Made by a program: the position numbers and the translations under genes. From positions 1 to 53,792 of the forward strand of contig CADBGE010000002.1 in NCBI GenBank assembly GCA_902794075.1: a stretch of DNA of 53,792 bases. The letters are read 5' to 3'. The notes below the pieces were generated by a model, which saw only the letters and a list, made by a program, of their open reading frames with translations, did not search any database and was not told where the DNA came from. This document shows, one piece after another, positions 32,403 to 41,707 of this stretch (position 1 is the stretch's first letter; each line of letters starts with the position of its first letter). This stretch comes from an uncultured Erysipelotrichaceae bacterium. Lineage in GTDB: Bacteria; Bacillota_I; Bacilli_A; RF39; UBA660.

Positions 32403-33328
32403 ATTAATATTCTCCTTATTCTATCAAAATCAATTATTAGTAGTATAAAAAGTGGAACTACAAAAATATAATATATATCATTATAATTACTCTTATTAGA
32501 TGAATAATCTTTCTTATTAATCCTATATTTAATTTCAGACAATTTATCTTCAATATTATTCTTTTTATTCATATGAATATAATCAATATTTAAATCATTA
32601 GCCAATCTTTTTAAATTACTTTCATCTATTTTAGAAATTGCTTTATTATTACTTGAATTATCAATAATATATTTATTATCAGAAGAATCAGTTGTACTCT
32701 TCATATAACCGCCTTTATTAGAGCCATATCCAAGTACAGCACCATCATCAAGCATATCAGAAATATCATAATAATTTCTTAATTTTTCATTATTTGTGAT
32801 TTCACCATCACTGATGAAAAACAAAATATTAAAATTATTCTTCTCCTTTGATTTTTTCAAATAATCTTTAATAGTATTATATGGCATATTAAGAGAAGAT
32901 CCCTTCGCATATAAATCTTGAATAGGCATTATATTATTAAAACCATTTATTATAGAATTAACATCCCTAGTATACGGTATAACAACTTTCGCATTATTAT
33001 CAAAACAAATAAGTGAAAAATTTGCTCCATACAATTTATTAATAATATGTTTTGAATCCTCTACAACACCAGACATTCTAGTATTTTTACCATCATAATC
33101 TAAAGCTTGCATACTAATTGTATTATCAAGAACAAATAACACATTTAAATTATTTAAATCATTATCTATATTATTATTAGGAATCATAATCCTAAGATTT
33201 ATTATAAAAAGTAAAATAATAATTGTAATACTAATAAAATCAATTTTCTTAGAAAAAATACTATAAACAATAAATATTATAGAAATAGGTATAATAATCC
33301 ATAAAGGAATAATAGGAAAACATTTCAT
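32399..33328 (-). CDS. VWA-domain membrane protein, BatB-like
   Basis: A 309-residue protein (ATG at 33328 shares its A with the TAA of the upstream gene). Two N-terminal hydrophobic segments and one near the C-terminus (FVVPLFILLIIDF) frame an outside von Willebrand A domain. The MIDAS motif is altered to DNTISMQ (DxTxS rather than DxSxS), followed by RMSGVVEDSKHIINKL, FSLICFDNNAKVVIPYT and FFISDGEITNN. The Asp of ISDGE is the third metal-coordinating position. Metal binding may be weak because of Thr for Ser. It resembles BatB in the aerotolerance operon of Bacteroides. Confidence 0.85.
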   Translation of the reverse strand: MKCFPIIPLWIIIPISIIFIVYSIFSKKIDFISITIIILLFIINLRIMIPNNNIDNDLNNLNVLFVLDNTISMQALDYDGKNTRMSGVVEDSKHIINKLYGANFSLICFDNNAKVVIPYTRDVNSIINGFNNIMPIQDLYAKGSSLNMPYNTIKDYLKKSKEKNNFNILFFISDGEITNNEKLRNYYDISDMLDDGAVLGYGSNKGGYMKSTTDSSDNKYIIDNSSNNKAISKIDESNLKRLANDLNIDYIHMNKKNNIEDKLSEIKYRINKKDYSSNKSNYNDIYYIFVVPLFILLIIDFDRIRRILI

Positions 33329-34338
33329 TAAGACACCTTCTTCCTTAAAATAAATATTCCAATAAGTGAAATACATAAAATAATAAAAGGTATTTCAGGT
33401 ATATCAATTTTCCTGGTTTCATCATGTTTATTTAAAGAAGTTTTAGAGAAAGAATAAATATCTTCAATAATACTAGAAATAGAAGAATCAGAATAATCAT
33501 AGTACTTTCCATCAGTAACTTTAACCGCATTAATAAATTCTTTTTTATTTTCATTGTCTATTACATTAGTACCAATTCCATAAACCATTATATTTTTACT
33601 CTTACTAATTCTTGCAGCTTCTTCAAGTAAAACAATAGGATTCCCCTCTAAATTATTATCAGTTGATAATATAATAATTTTAGTACTTTTAAAATCATCA
33701 TCTGAAAAATTATTTATGCAAGAAGCAAGTCCATCACCAATTAAAGAACTGCCTCTGATACTATTACCTTCGAGAGTACCACTATAAATATAACTAGAAA
33801 GATATAGATAATTATCATCAATATATGAATTAGATTTAAATGAATCATTTAATACAATAGACTTAGTAATTTTATTTAAAACATCATTAATATAATCAGA
33901 ATCTTCAGTTAATGGAGATAAAACAATAGATGAAGAATTAAAAATTGAAATACCTAATCTTTTATTATGAAAATTTTTAATCATTTCTTTATAATCATCA
34001 ATCAAATCTAGATTAAAAGCATCAACAGAAGAAGACACATCCATACATAAAAAAATATCAAGATTATGCTCATTATTCTTAATAGTTTTAACACTAGATA
34101 ATCTCATAATTAAAATTGAAGAACAAATAAAACAAATAATAAATAAAATAAAAATTAGCCTTTTATAAAAATTATATTTTTTCATTTTATATTTAAAATA
34201 ATCAGTATCTTTAAGAAAAGAAGTATTAGTTATTTTTATACCTTTTAAAAATTTACTTGTATTTTTCCTAAAAAATAGATAATAAACTATAAATAATATA
34301 ATTATAATGATGATTAAATATGGATATCTTATTTCCAT
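33328..34338 (-). CDS. VWA-domain membrane protein, BatA-like
   Basis: A 336-residue protein with an N-terminal span (about 6-23), a second span (about 62-80), a VWA domain and a C-terminal span (IPFIILCISLIGIFIL) followed by RKKVS. The metal site DVSSS is complete, with LGISIFNSSSIVLSPLTED and IIILSTDNN following. The arrangement of helices around a VWA domain is typical for BatA. It works with the preceding MoxR, DUF58 and the second VWA protein; such complexes are linked to stress tolerance and envelope integrity. Confidence 0.88.
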   Translation of the reverse strand: MEIRYPYLIIIIIILFIVYYLFFRKNTSKFLKGIKITNTSFLKDTDYFKYKMKKYNFYKRLIFILFIICFICSSILIMRLSSVKTIKNNEHNLDIFLCMDVSSSVDAFNLDLIDDYKEMIKNFHNKRLGISIFNSSSIVLSPLTEDSDYINDVLNKITKSIVLNDSFKSNSYIDDNYLYLSSYIYSGTLEGNSIRGSSLIGDGLASCINNFSDDDFKSTKIIILSTDNNLEGNPIVLLEEAARISKSKNIMVYGIGTNVIDNENKKEFINAVKVTDGKYYDYSDSSISSIIEDIYSFSKTSLNKHDETRKIDIPEIPFIILCISLIGIFILRKKVS

Positions 34339-34781
34339 CTACTAATCACCATCCTCGTTCTTTCAATAGAATCATAAAAATTACCTTCTGATTTTCTTGA
34401 AAATTCAGGATTATAATATTCAGAAACCAAATCATATAAAATAGGGATATCAATTGATTTAATGTCCTCTAAAGTAAAGTATTGAACTTTTATATTAGTA
34501 GTTTCATAAATAAAATTTCTAATAGACAAACTAAGTCTATGATATGCTTCTCTTTTAGAAATAATATTATTAGAATAATCATTTAATAAAATATCCAAAT
34601 TATTTAAATAATTATTTTTAATATTTAATAATTTCTTTTTATTTGGAGTAATTATATTATACTTTTTACTATTTTTAATTATAATTAAATATAATAAAAA
34701 AATAACTGTAATAACAAATAAAATAATAACAGGAAATAAAGAATAAGAAAACATATCATTTAATTCAGTCTTTATTTGCAT
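34329..34781 (-). CDS. Single-span membrane protein of the MoxR operon (DUF4381-like position)
   Basis: About 150 residues. The ATG at 34781 follows the strong RBS GGAGG at 9 bases; an upstream ATG at 34826 would overlap the DUF58 gene by 62 bases. One hydrophobic helix (about 14-35; LFPVIILFVITVIFLLYLII) is followed by a charged region with RLSLSIRNFIYETTNIKVQY. This order of TM plus basic helical tail is what the unnamed protein between DUF58 and BatA shows in many such operons. Function unknown, presumably part of the complex. Confidence 0.7.
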   Translation of the reverse strand: MQIKTELNDMFSYSLFPVIILFVITVIFLLYLIIIKNSKKYNIITPNKKKLLNIKNNYLNNLDILLNDYSNNIISKREAYHRLSLSIRNFIYETTNIKVQYFTLEDIKSIDIPILYDLVSEYYNPEFSRKSEGNFYDSIERTRMVISRWK

Positions 34782-35634
34782 ATTTATAATCCTCCAATAA
34801 TTTAATAATCTTTCCCTCAATATCATCTATAGAACTAATAGACACCATTGCAACACCACATTTTAATAATCTTTTATAATTATCATCATATAATTTTTTC
34901 TTAATATCTTTCTCAATTATATTAAGTTTTTCATCCTTTAAAAAATAATCAGGAATATACTTATTATAATCAATATCATAAACATCATGACCACTCATAG
35001 TAGCATCATTAATATTAATAATTAAAATATCATTATGTATTTTTATTTTATTTAATAAAGAAATATCAATAGAATTAACACCAACTATATCAGTAATAAT
35101 TACAATAATCATTTTAGATAAAAGATGATTTTCTAAATAATGTAATAACTCATTAATATTACATTCATGATTACTTACATTTTTATCATATTCACACAGA
35201 TATTCCTCCAAATTATAAAGATTATGTCTAAAAGGTTTATAAATAAATTTATTGTTACTATATAACATTCCAACATAATCTTTATTATTAATAGCCAAAT
35301 AACCAAGTATTCCCATTGAGTAGAGTGCAACGTCCTTCTTATTAAATAAAGCATCTGTATCTGCCATCATCTTTTTACCAGTATCCATTACAAATAAAAA
35401 ATTATGATTTCTTTCAGCAACAAATTGTTTAACGTATAGTGTGCCACTTCTTGCGGATGATTTCCAATCAACATCTTTAATATCATCATTTATAACATAT
35501 TCTCTTAAATTATCAAAATCCATACTTCTTCCCTTATAAATAGATTTATATTTACCATCAAGTAAGTTCATAGACTTAATAGAAGAATACATTGAAATGT
35601 AAGATTTAATTTTATTAATATATTTTAATTTCAT
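34765..35634 (-). CDS. DUF58 (VWA-like) protein
   Basis: A 289-residue DUF58 protein. The signature is present: GRSMDFDNLREYVINDDIKD, then VDWKSSARSGTLYVKQFVAE. The MIDAS-like site is DTGKKM, degenerate compared with DxSxSM. DUF58 proteins are VWA-like and are almost always paired with MoxR ATPases; they may act as adaptors between the ATPase and the membrane VWA proteins. No membrane span here, unlike some members. It overlaps MoxR by ATGA. Confidence 0.92.
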   Translation of the reverse strand: MKLKYINKIKSYISMYSSIKSMNLLDGKYKSIYKGRSMDFDNLREYVINDDIKDVDWKSSARSGTLYVKQFVAERNHNFLFVMDTGKKMMADTDALFNKKDVALYSMGILGYLAINNKDYVGMLYSNNKFIYKPFRHNLYNLEEYLCEYDKNVSNHECNINELLHYLENHLLSKMIIVIITDIVGVNSIDISLLNKIKIHNDILIININDATMSGHDVYDIDYNKYIPDYFLKDEKLNIIEKDIKKKLYDDNYKRLLKCGVAMVSISSIDDIEGKIIKLLEDYKYANKD

Positions 35635-36620
35635 GGAGTAGGTATAGCTCCAAAAATAGCGTCTATAATTTGTTCAACAGAAACACCATCAGCAACAGCA
35701 GAAAAATTCAAAGAAATTCTATGTCTTAATACACTATATCTAATTGCTTTTATATCTTCAGGAATAACATGATCACGACCATTAATCAAAGCAAGAGCCT
35801 TAGAACATTGCATAAATGCAATAGCACCTCTAGTACTAGAGCCCATTTCAATATAATCAGCTAAATTTCGATCAATATAATTATATGGTTGTCTCGTCGC
35901 AAGCATAAGTTGAGAAATATATTTTTTAATAGAATCATCAATATATACTTTTTCAGTTATTTTTTGTAAAAAATCTAAATCACTTAATTTTAAAACCGCC
36001 TTATTATCATCAAAAACCTTATTTTCAAACCTATTTAATATTTCTATTTCTTCTTGAATAGTAGGATAATCAATAATTTCTTTAATTAAAAATCTATCAA
36101 GTTGAGCATCAGCAAGTATATATGTTCCTTCAGTTTCAATAGGATTTTGAGTTGCAATAACAACAAAAATATCAGGTAATTTATAACTAACTCCATCAAT
36201 AGTAACCTGTCTTTCTTGCATAGCCTCTAAAGTTGCACTTTGAGTTTTAGCACTAGAACGATTAATTTCATCAAGTAAAAAGAAATTAGCAAATATTGGA
36301 CCAGTTTTAGTCTCAAAAGTATTTGTAGAATAATTAAATATTTGTGTACCAATAATATCACTAGGAAGTAAATCAGGTGTACATTGAATTCTTGAAAATT
36401 TGCCATTAACTGCATTGGTTATAACCTTTGCAGCAGTAGTTTTAGCAAGTCCAGGAACAGATTCTAAAAGAATATGACCATTAGCCATAATTGTAATCAA
36501 CAAAGAAGTCTGCAACGCACTTTGTCCAACAATCCTATCAGAATAATATTTTTTAAGTTTACCAATTATTTGAAGACACTTTTTTATATCTTTTTGAGTA
36601 ATATTTTTTGAAGCATTCAT
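35631..36620 (-). CDS. MoxR-family AAA+ ATPase
   Basis: A 329-residue AAA+ ATPase of the MoxR family (RavA/APE2220-like). The ATG at 36620 lies 10 bases after GGAGGG. Walker A appears as LLESVPGLAKTTAAKV, Walker B as FFLLDEINRSSAKTQSA, sensor 1 as VIATQNPIETEGTY and the arginine finger region as ADAQLDRFLIKEIIDYP. MoxR ATPases act with VWA proteins as chaperone-like machines, for example to load metal or mature envelope complexes. It is the first gene of the five-protein minus-strand operon. Stop is TGA within an ATGA overlap. Confidence 0.95.
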   Translation of the reverse strand: MNASKNITQKDIKKCLQIIGKLKKYYSDRIVGQSALQTSLLITIMANGHILLESVPGLAKTTAAKVITNAVNGKFSRIQCTPDLLPSDIIGTQIFNYSTNTFETKTGPIFANFFLLDEINRSSAKTQSATLEAMQERQVTIDGVSYKLPDIFVVIATQNPIETEGTYILADAQLDRFLIKEIIDYPTIQEEIEILNRFENKVFDDNKAVLKLSDLDFLQKITEKVYIDDSIKKYISQLMLATRQPYNYIDRNLADYIEMGSSTRGAIAFMQCSKALALINGRDHVIPEDIKAIRYSVLRHRISLNFSAVADGVSVEQIIDAIFGAIPTP

Positions 36621-36663
36621 AATATCATAACCCTCCAATATAATTTCTAGTTCTCAACTACAA

Positions 36664-36710
36664 ACATTTTATTATATTTAAAATAATAATGCAATTAAAT
36701 AATAAAATGT
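36664..36710. promoter_or_regulatory. 12-bp inverted repeat over the moxR promoter
   Basis: ACATTTTATTAT (36664-36675) and ATAATAAAATGT (36699-36710) are perfect inverted repeats 23 bases apart. On the minus strand TTTAAT (36699-36694), 17 bases, TATAAT (36676-36671) forms a plausible moxR promoter, overlapped by both arms. On the + strand TG-T-TATAAT (-10 at 36763-36768) serves the DUF1846 gene. The arrangement suits a regulator bound to both arms. Confidence 0.5.
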
Positions 36711-36797
36711 ATTTATAAAAAATTCATATAACAAATTCTTTTTTTAAACAATTTAGATATGTTATAATTTATATAGTAGAGAAAGTGAAGTGATAAT

Positions 36798-38249
36798 ATG
36801 AAGATAGGTTTTGATAATAAAAAATATGTAAAAATACAAAGTAAAAAAATAAAAGAAAGATTTAAATTATTTGATAAATTATATCTTGAAGTTGGAGGAA
36901 AATTATTTGATGATTCTCATGCAGCAAGAATACTTCCAGGATTTAAAAATGATGTTAAAATAAGTATGTTTAAGGAATTAAAAAATGATTTAGAAATTAT
37001 TTTTTGTATTAATGCTGGAGATATAGAAAAAAATAAAACTAGAGGAGAATATGGTATAACATATGACCAAGAAATAATTAAATTAATAAATCAATCAAAA
37101 AAAATGGGATTTTCTGTAAATAGTGTTGTAATTACTATGTATAATAATCAACCTAGTGTTGATAAATTTATTAAAAAATTAAATAGAAATAATATAAAAA
37201 CGTATATACATACATTCACAAAAGGTTATCCAACAGATGTAGATACTATTATAAGCGAAGAAGGTTATGGAGCAAATCCGTATATTGAAACAACAAAAAA
37301 ATTAATTTTAGTTAATGCCCCAGGTCCGGGTTCAGGAAAACTAGCAACATGTCTATCTCAAATCTACCATGAGAATAAAAGAGGAATAGATGCAGGATAT
37401 GCAAAATTCGAAACATTCCCTGTATGGAATCTACCTCTAAAACATCCAGTAAACCTTGCATATGAAGCTGCAACAGCAGACTTAAAAGATGTAAATATAA
37501 TAGACCCTTTTCATTTAGAAAAATATGGTAAAATAGCAGTAAATTATAATAGAGATGTAGAAACTTTTCCAATACTAAAAAATATATTATCAAAACTTTC
37601 AAATAAAGATATATATAATTCGCCAACTGATATGGGAGTAAATATGGTAGGATTTTGTATATCAAATGAAGAAGTAGTAGAGGATGCCTCTAAAAAAGAA
37701 ATAGTAAGACGATATTACAATGAGCTTAATAACTATAAATTAGGTTTATGTGATGAAGATACATACAAAAAAATAAACTTATTAATGAATGAATTAAATA
37801 TAGATGAAAATTACTTAGATGTAGTAAAACCTGCATTAGAGAAGAAAAAAGAAGGATGTCACGTAATCGCAATTAAAGCAGGAAGAAAAATAATTACAGG
37901 TAGACAAACAGATTTAATGACACCAGCTGGATCAGTAATATTAAATGCTTTAAAACATTTAAGTAAAATACCAGATATATATCTTCTATCTCCATCAGTA
38001 ATAGAACCAATATTAAAATTAAAAAAAGAAATGGGAAAAGAAGAAAGACTAAATTTATCAGATGTACTAACAGCATTAAGTATTAGTTCAGTTACTAATC
38101 CAACAGCTGCAAAAGCATTATCGGGAATTACAAAATTACAAGGAACTGATGCCCATGCAACATACATAGTAACAGGAAGTGATAAAACAACATTGAAAGA
38201 GTTAAAAATAAATTTAACATGTGAAAATGAATATATAGATGAAGAATAA
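36798..38249 (+). CDS. DUF1846 domain protein
   Basis: A 483-residue protein that matches the DUF1846 family along its full length. Typical stretches are GFDNKKYVKIQSKKIKERF, DSHAARILPGF, VNAPGPGSGKLATCLSQIYHE with a Gly-rich loop, AGYAKFETFPVWNLPLKHPV, and the C-terminal GSDKTTLKELKINLTCEN. Structures of the family show a Rossmann-like N-terminal part; a nucleotide or amino-acid metabolite role was suggested, but no activity is fixed. Single gene with extended -10 promoter; followed by the prolyl-tRNA synthetase unit that has its own promoter. Confidence 0.9.
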   Translation: MKIGFDNKKYVKIQSKKIKERFKLFDKLYLEVGGKLFDDSHAARILPGFKNDVKISMFKELKNDLEIIFCINAGDIEKNKTRGEYGITYDQEIIKLINQSKKMGFSVNSVVITMYNNQPSVDKFIKKLNRNNIKTYIHTFTKGYPTDVDTIISEEGYGANPYIETTKKLILVNAPGPGSGKLATCLSQIYHENKRGIDAGYAKFETFPVWNLPLKHPVNLAYEAATADLKDVNIIDPFHLEKYGKIAVNYNRDVETFPILKNILSKLSNKDIYNSPTDMGVNMVGFCISNEEVVEDASKKEIVRRYYNELNNYKLGLCDEDTYKKINLLMNELNIDENYLDVVKPALEKKKEGCHVIAIKAGRKIITGRQTDLMTPAGSVILNALKHLSKIPDIYLLSPSVIEPILKLKKEMGKEERLNLSDVLTALSISSVTNPTAAKALSGITKLQGTDAHATYIVTGSDKTTLKELKINLTCENEYIDEE

Positions 38250-38252
38250 AAA

Positions 38253-38281
38253 TTGACTTAAAAAAAAACATGTAGTATAAT
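38253..38281 (+). promoter_or_regulatory. Promoter of the T-box/proS unit
   Basis: TTGACT at 38253-38258, a 17-base spacer including an A9-tract, and TATAAT at 38276-38281. Transcription should start near 38288, at the first bases of the T-box leader. Confidence 0.85.
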
Positions 38282-38289
38282 CCATATAA

Positions 38290-38488
38290 AGCAATTGATG
38301 AGGACATAATTATTTATCCCTGTATTAAAGAGAGTCTATGGTTGGTGAAAATAGATAATATACATAAATGATTCCTACCTCGGAGTGATTAGTAAACTAA
38401 TCCGGTTAAACCCGTTAAAGTAATTAAGTTAAATAAGAGATGGTACCGTGAATTTCACTTTCTTAAATACCAGCTCTTTTTATTTTTA
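38290..38488 (+). promoter_or_regulatory. Proline-specific T-box riboswitch with attenuator
   Basis: The leader shows a Stem I closed by GAGG (from 38299) with CCTC (about 38378), and the codon-like specifier CCT (Pro) at 38374-38376 next to the closing helix, as in T-boxes. The T-box bulge TGGT (38441-38444) within GATGGTACCGTG can pair with the ACCA end of uncharged tRNA-Pro. The terminator pairs AAGAGaTGGTA (38435-38445) with TACCAgCTCTT (38468-38478), followed by T-rich sequence. Specifier and regulated gene agree: the synthetase is made when tRNA-Pro is uncharged. Confidence 0.93.
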
Positions 38489-38497
38489 GGAGGAAAT

Positions 38498-39922
38498 ATG
38501 AAAAATAAAGCAATTACAAGTCGTGATAAAGATTTCGCACAATGGTACACAGACGTAGTAAAAGCAGCTAAATTAGCAGATTACACATCAGTAAAAGGAT
38601 GTATTGCCATTGAACCAAATGGTTATGCAATATGGGAAAAAATTCAGAGTATAATGGATAAAAAATTTAAAGAATTAGGTCACGTTAACGTTCAAATGCC
38701 ACTATTAATACCAGAACATTTATTTAATCAAGAAAAAGAACTAATTGAAGGATTTGCTCCAGAATTAATTTGGGTTACTGAAGCTGGAGAAAAGAAGATG
38801 GAAGAACGTCTTGCTATTAGATCAACATCTGAAACATTATTCTGTGATTATTATAAAAAACATATTACATCATATAAAGATTTACCTAAATTATATAATC
38901 AATGGTGTAATGTATTTAGATATGAAAAAGAAACTAGACCATTCCTAAGAAGTAGAGAATTCCTATGGCAAGAAGGTCACACTGTTCACGCAACTGCAGA
39001 AGAAGCTGAAGCAGAAACAAAACAAATGATGGAAGTATATAAGTGGTTTAATCATGAAATACTTGCTATCCCATCAATTACAGGTAAGAAAACAGAAAAA
39101 GAAAAATTTGCCGGAGCAGAATATACAATTACAAATGAAGATTTAATGTACAATGGAGTATGTCTTCAAGATGGAACTTCTCATTACTTTGGGCAAAAAT
39201 TTTCAAAAGCATATGATGTTAAATTTACAAATAAAGATAATAAAGATGAATATGCATATTATACAACATGGGGTAAAACAACTAGAGCAATCGCTGCTAT
39301 TATAATGGTACATGCAGATGATTACGGACTAGTACTACCTCCAAGAATTGCTCCAAAACAAGTTGTAATTATCCCAATAGGTGATACAGATGAAGTAAAT
39401 AATTTAGTTAATAAATTTAATCAAGAATTAAATAGTAATGATATAACAACATATATTGATAATACAGATAAATCTCCTGGATTTAAATTTGCAGAAGCAG
39501 AAGTAAATGGTATCCCAATTAGAATTGAAGTTGGAAAAAGAGATCTAGAAAATAATCAAATAACTATAGCTAGAAGAGATACAAGAGAAAAAATTACAAT
39601 TTCTAAAGATATAAATATAGTTGATTATATAAAAGAATTATTAGAAACAATTCAAAACGATATGTATAAAAAAGCAACAGAAAGAAGAGATGCTTTAACA
39701 TTTGAAGCTCACAATATGGAAGATATGAAAAAAATATTAAATACTCAACCAGGTTTTATCCATGCAATGTGGTGTGGAGATAGTGAATGTGAAGTAAAAA
39801 TAAAAGAAATAAAAGGCTGCAAATCAAGATGTATAGTAGAAGACGGTGAAAGAATAGACGATAAATGTGTATGTTGTGGTAAAGAGGCAAAACATCATGT
39901 AATTTGGGGAATACAATATTAA
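38498..39922 (+). CDS. proS: Prolyl-tRNA synthetase, archaeal/eukaryotic-type
   Basis: A 474-residue class II synthetase of the short archaeal/eukaryotic form (no editing insertion between motifs 2 and 3). Motif 1 region is in KGCIAIEPNGYAIWEKI, motif 2 in YNQWCNVFRYEKETRPFLRS, motif 3 in TTWGKTTRAIAAIIMVHADD. The anticodon-binding domain follows, and the C-terminal zinc module uses Cys residues in CGDSECEVK, CKSRC and KCVCCGK before the conserved final Tyr (GIQY). It attaches proline to tRNA-Pro. Expression is controlled by the T-box upstream. Confidence 0.97.
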   Translation: MKNKAITSRDKDFAQWYTDVVKAAKLADYTSVKGCIAIEPNGYAIWEKIQSIMDKKFKELGHVNVQMPLLIPEHLFNQEKELIEGFAPELIWVTEAGEKKMEERLAIRSTSETLFCDYYKKHITSYKDLPKLYNQWCNVFRYEKETRPFLRSREFLWQEGHTVHATAEEAEAETKQMMEVYKWFNHEILAIPSITGKKTEKEKFAGAEYTITNEDLMYNGVCLQDGTSHYFGQKFSKAYDVKFTNKDNKDEYAYYTTWGKTTRAIAAIIMVHADDYGLVLPPRIAPKQVVIIPIGDTDEVNNLVNKFNQELNSNDITTYIDNTDKSPGFKFAEAEVNGIPIRIEVGKRDLENNQITIARRDTREKITISKDINIVDYIKELLETIQNDMYKKATERRDALTFEAHNMEDMKKILNTQPGFIHAMWCGDSECEVKIKEIKGCKSRCIVEDGERIDDKCVCCGKEAKHHVIWGIQY

Positions 39923-39937
39923 TATTGTATTCTTTTT
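39909..39937 (+). terminator. Intrinsic terminator overlapping the proS stop
   Basis: A perfect 24-base palindrome (39909-39932) followed by TTTTT; the left arm holds the last codons and stop of proS. Confidence 0.9.
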
Positions 39938-40005
39938 ATAATTAACTAATTACACACTTTTTCTTTTTAAATTGTAATGATATAATTAAATCAGAGGATA
40001 AAAAT

Positions 40006-41649
40006 ATGAATAATTTTAAAGAAATAATTAATAAAAAAGTAACAAAATTAAATAAAATAGATTTAATAATATTTATATTCTTAATATTATTTTTTAGCAT
40101 ATTTTCATTTCAAAAACTTGGTAATATAAAATCACCAAATACATTTTATAGATTTAAAAATAAAGATATAATTATAGATTTAAAAAATCAATATCATATA
40201 AATAAAATTAATATATTTAATGGAGAAAAAACATCAAATTATAATTTATATTTATCAGAAAATAATATCGATTATGAATTAATAAGTAATTATAAAACAA
40301 CAGGAGCATTTAGTTGGGATAGTATAGAACTTAACTACAAAGATGCAAGATATATAAAATTAGAATATTATGATAAAACATCAATTGGAGAAATAGGTGT
40401 ATATTCAAATAATAAATTAATAAGTGACACCTATATTACAAACAAAGAAAAAATGATTCAAGAATTAAATGATGAACAACAATTTGTTCCAATTAGAAGA
40501 TCATATATGAATTCTACATATTTTGATGAAGTATATTTCGCAAGAACTGCATATGAATATGTAAATAATCTAGAAATATATGAATGGACTCATCCACCTT
40601 TAGGAAAAATAATTCAAGCAATTCCAATATATATTACAAATAATATGTCCCCATTTAATTATAGATTTATGGGATGCCTATCAGGAATACTACTAATAGG
40701 AGTAATGTATATTTTCGGGGTAAAACTATTTAAAAAAAGGAAATATGGTATATATACAGCATTAATTATGTCTCTAGATACATTTAGATTTGCTCATACA
40801 AGAATGGGAACAGTTGATTCACATTTAGTTTTATTTATAACATTATCAATTCTATTCATGTATATATTTATAAATAACAGTAAAATTAGATATCTATTAT
40901 TATCAGGAATATTTTTTGGATTAAGTATATCAATAAAATGGACAGGAATGTATAGTGGAATTGCCTTAGCATTAATCTATTTTAGATATCTAATAAAAAA
41001 TAAAAAAATAAAGTTAAAATATATTATATATGGAACAACATTCTTTGTAATCACACCATTACTAATATACACATCAGTCTTTTTAGTATTTAATAATAAT
41101 TACTATAAAACAAATAATATTAATAACATCATAAAAATAAATAAAAAGATGTATAATTATCATTCAAAATTAAAAGACACACACTTTTTTTCATCAAAAT
41201 GGTATACATGGCCAATTTCTTATAAACCAGTATGGTATCATCAAGTTAATACAAAAAATAATTATCAAGAAACAATATCAGGAGTAGGAAATATTATAAT
41301 ATGGTATGCAAGTATTATTGGATTTATTTATATAATAACAAAGTTAATAATAAAAAGGGATGAAGAATCACTATTTTTAGTAATCTGTTCATTAAGTATG
41401 TGGATACCATACATCTTTATAGGAAGAATAATGTATTTATATCATTTCTTTCCAGTATTACCATTTTTCTTTATGACATCAATTGCATTATTTAAAGATT
41501 TAGAAGAATATAATTTAAAAAAAGTATTCACCATATATTTATTATTAAGTATAATTTTCTTTATTCTATATTATCCAGTAGTATCAGGACAAGAAATAGA
41601 AAAAAAATATACAAAATCACTAGAAATATATAATAGTTGGTATTTTTAA
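40006..41649 (+). CDS. PMT-type (GT39) membrane glycosyltransferase with inserted discoidin-like domain
   Basis: A 547-residue multi-span enzyme. After a first span (about 18-37) comes an outside domain of about 100 residues (YRFKNKDIIIDLKNQYHIN, GAFSWDSIELNYKDARYIKL) that looks like an F5/8-type discoidin/jelly-roll domain. The PMT motif follows: YFDEVYFARTAYEYV with Asp-Glu, EWTHPPLGK, and HTRMGTVDSH near 265. The last portion has WYTWPISYKPVWYH of the PMT C-terminal domain. Protein O-mannosyltransferases use lipid-linked mannose to glycosylate secreted proteins. Its own promoter (-10 TATAAT at 39981-39986, extended) and terminator make it a single gene. Confidence 0.88.
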   Translation: MNNFKEIINKKVTKLNKIDLIIFIFLILFFSIFSFQKLGNIKSPNTFYRFKNKDIIIDLKNQYHINKINIFNGEKTSNYNLYLSENNIDYELISNYKTTGAFSWDSIELNYKDARYIKLEYYDKTSIGEIGVYSNNKLISDTYITNKEKMIQELNDEQQFVPIRRSYMNSTYFDEVYFARTAYEYVNNLEIYEWTHPPLGKIIQAIPIYITNNMSPFNYRFMGCLSGILLIGVMYIFGVKLFKKRKYGIYTALIMSLDTFRFAHTRMGTVDSHLVLFITLSILFMYIFINNSKIRYLLLSGIFFGLSISIKWTGMYSGIALALIYFRYLIKNKKIKLKYIIYGTTFFVITPLLIYTSVFLVFNNNYYKTNNINNIIKINKKMYNYHSKLKDTHFFSSKWYTWPISYKPVWYHQVNTKNNYQETISGVGNIIIWYASIIGFIYIITKLIIKRDEESLFLVICSLSMWIPYIFIGRIMYLYHFFPVLPFFFMTSIALFKDLEEYNLKKVFTIYLLLSIIFFILYYPVVSGQEIEKKYTKSLEIYNSWYF

Positions 41650-41680
41650 AAGATACTTCTTTATACAAGTATCTTTTTTT
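41648..41680 (+). terminator. Intrinsic terminator
   Basis: AAAAGATACTT and AAGTATCTTTT pair around an 8-base loop, followed by T's, just after the PMT stop. Confidence 0.9.
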
Positions 41681-41707
41681 GATATACTAATAATAGAGGT
41701 GAAACAA

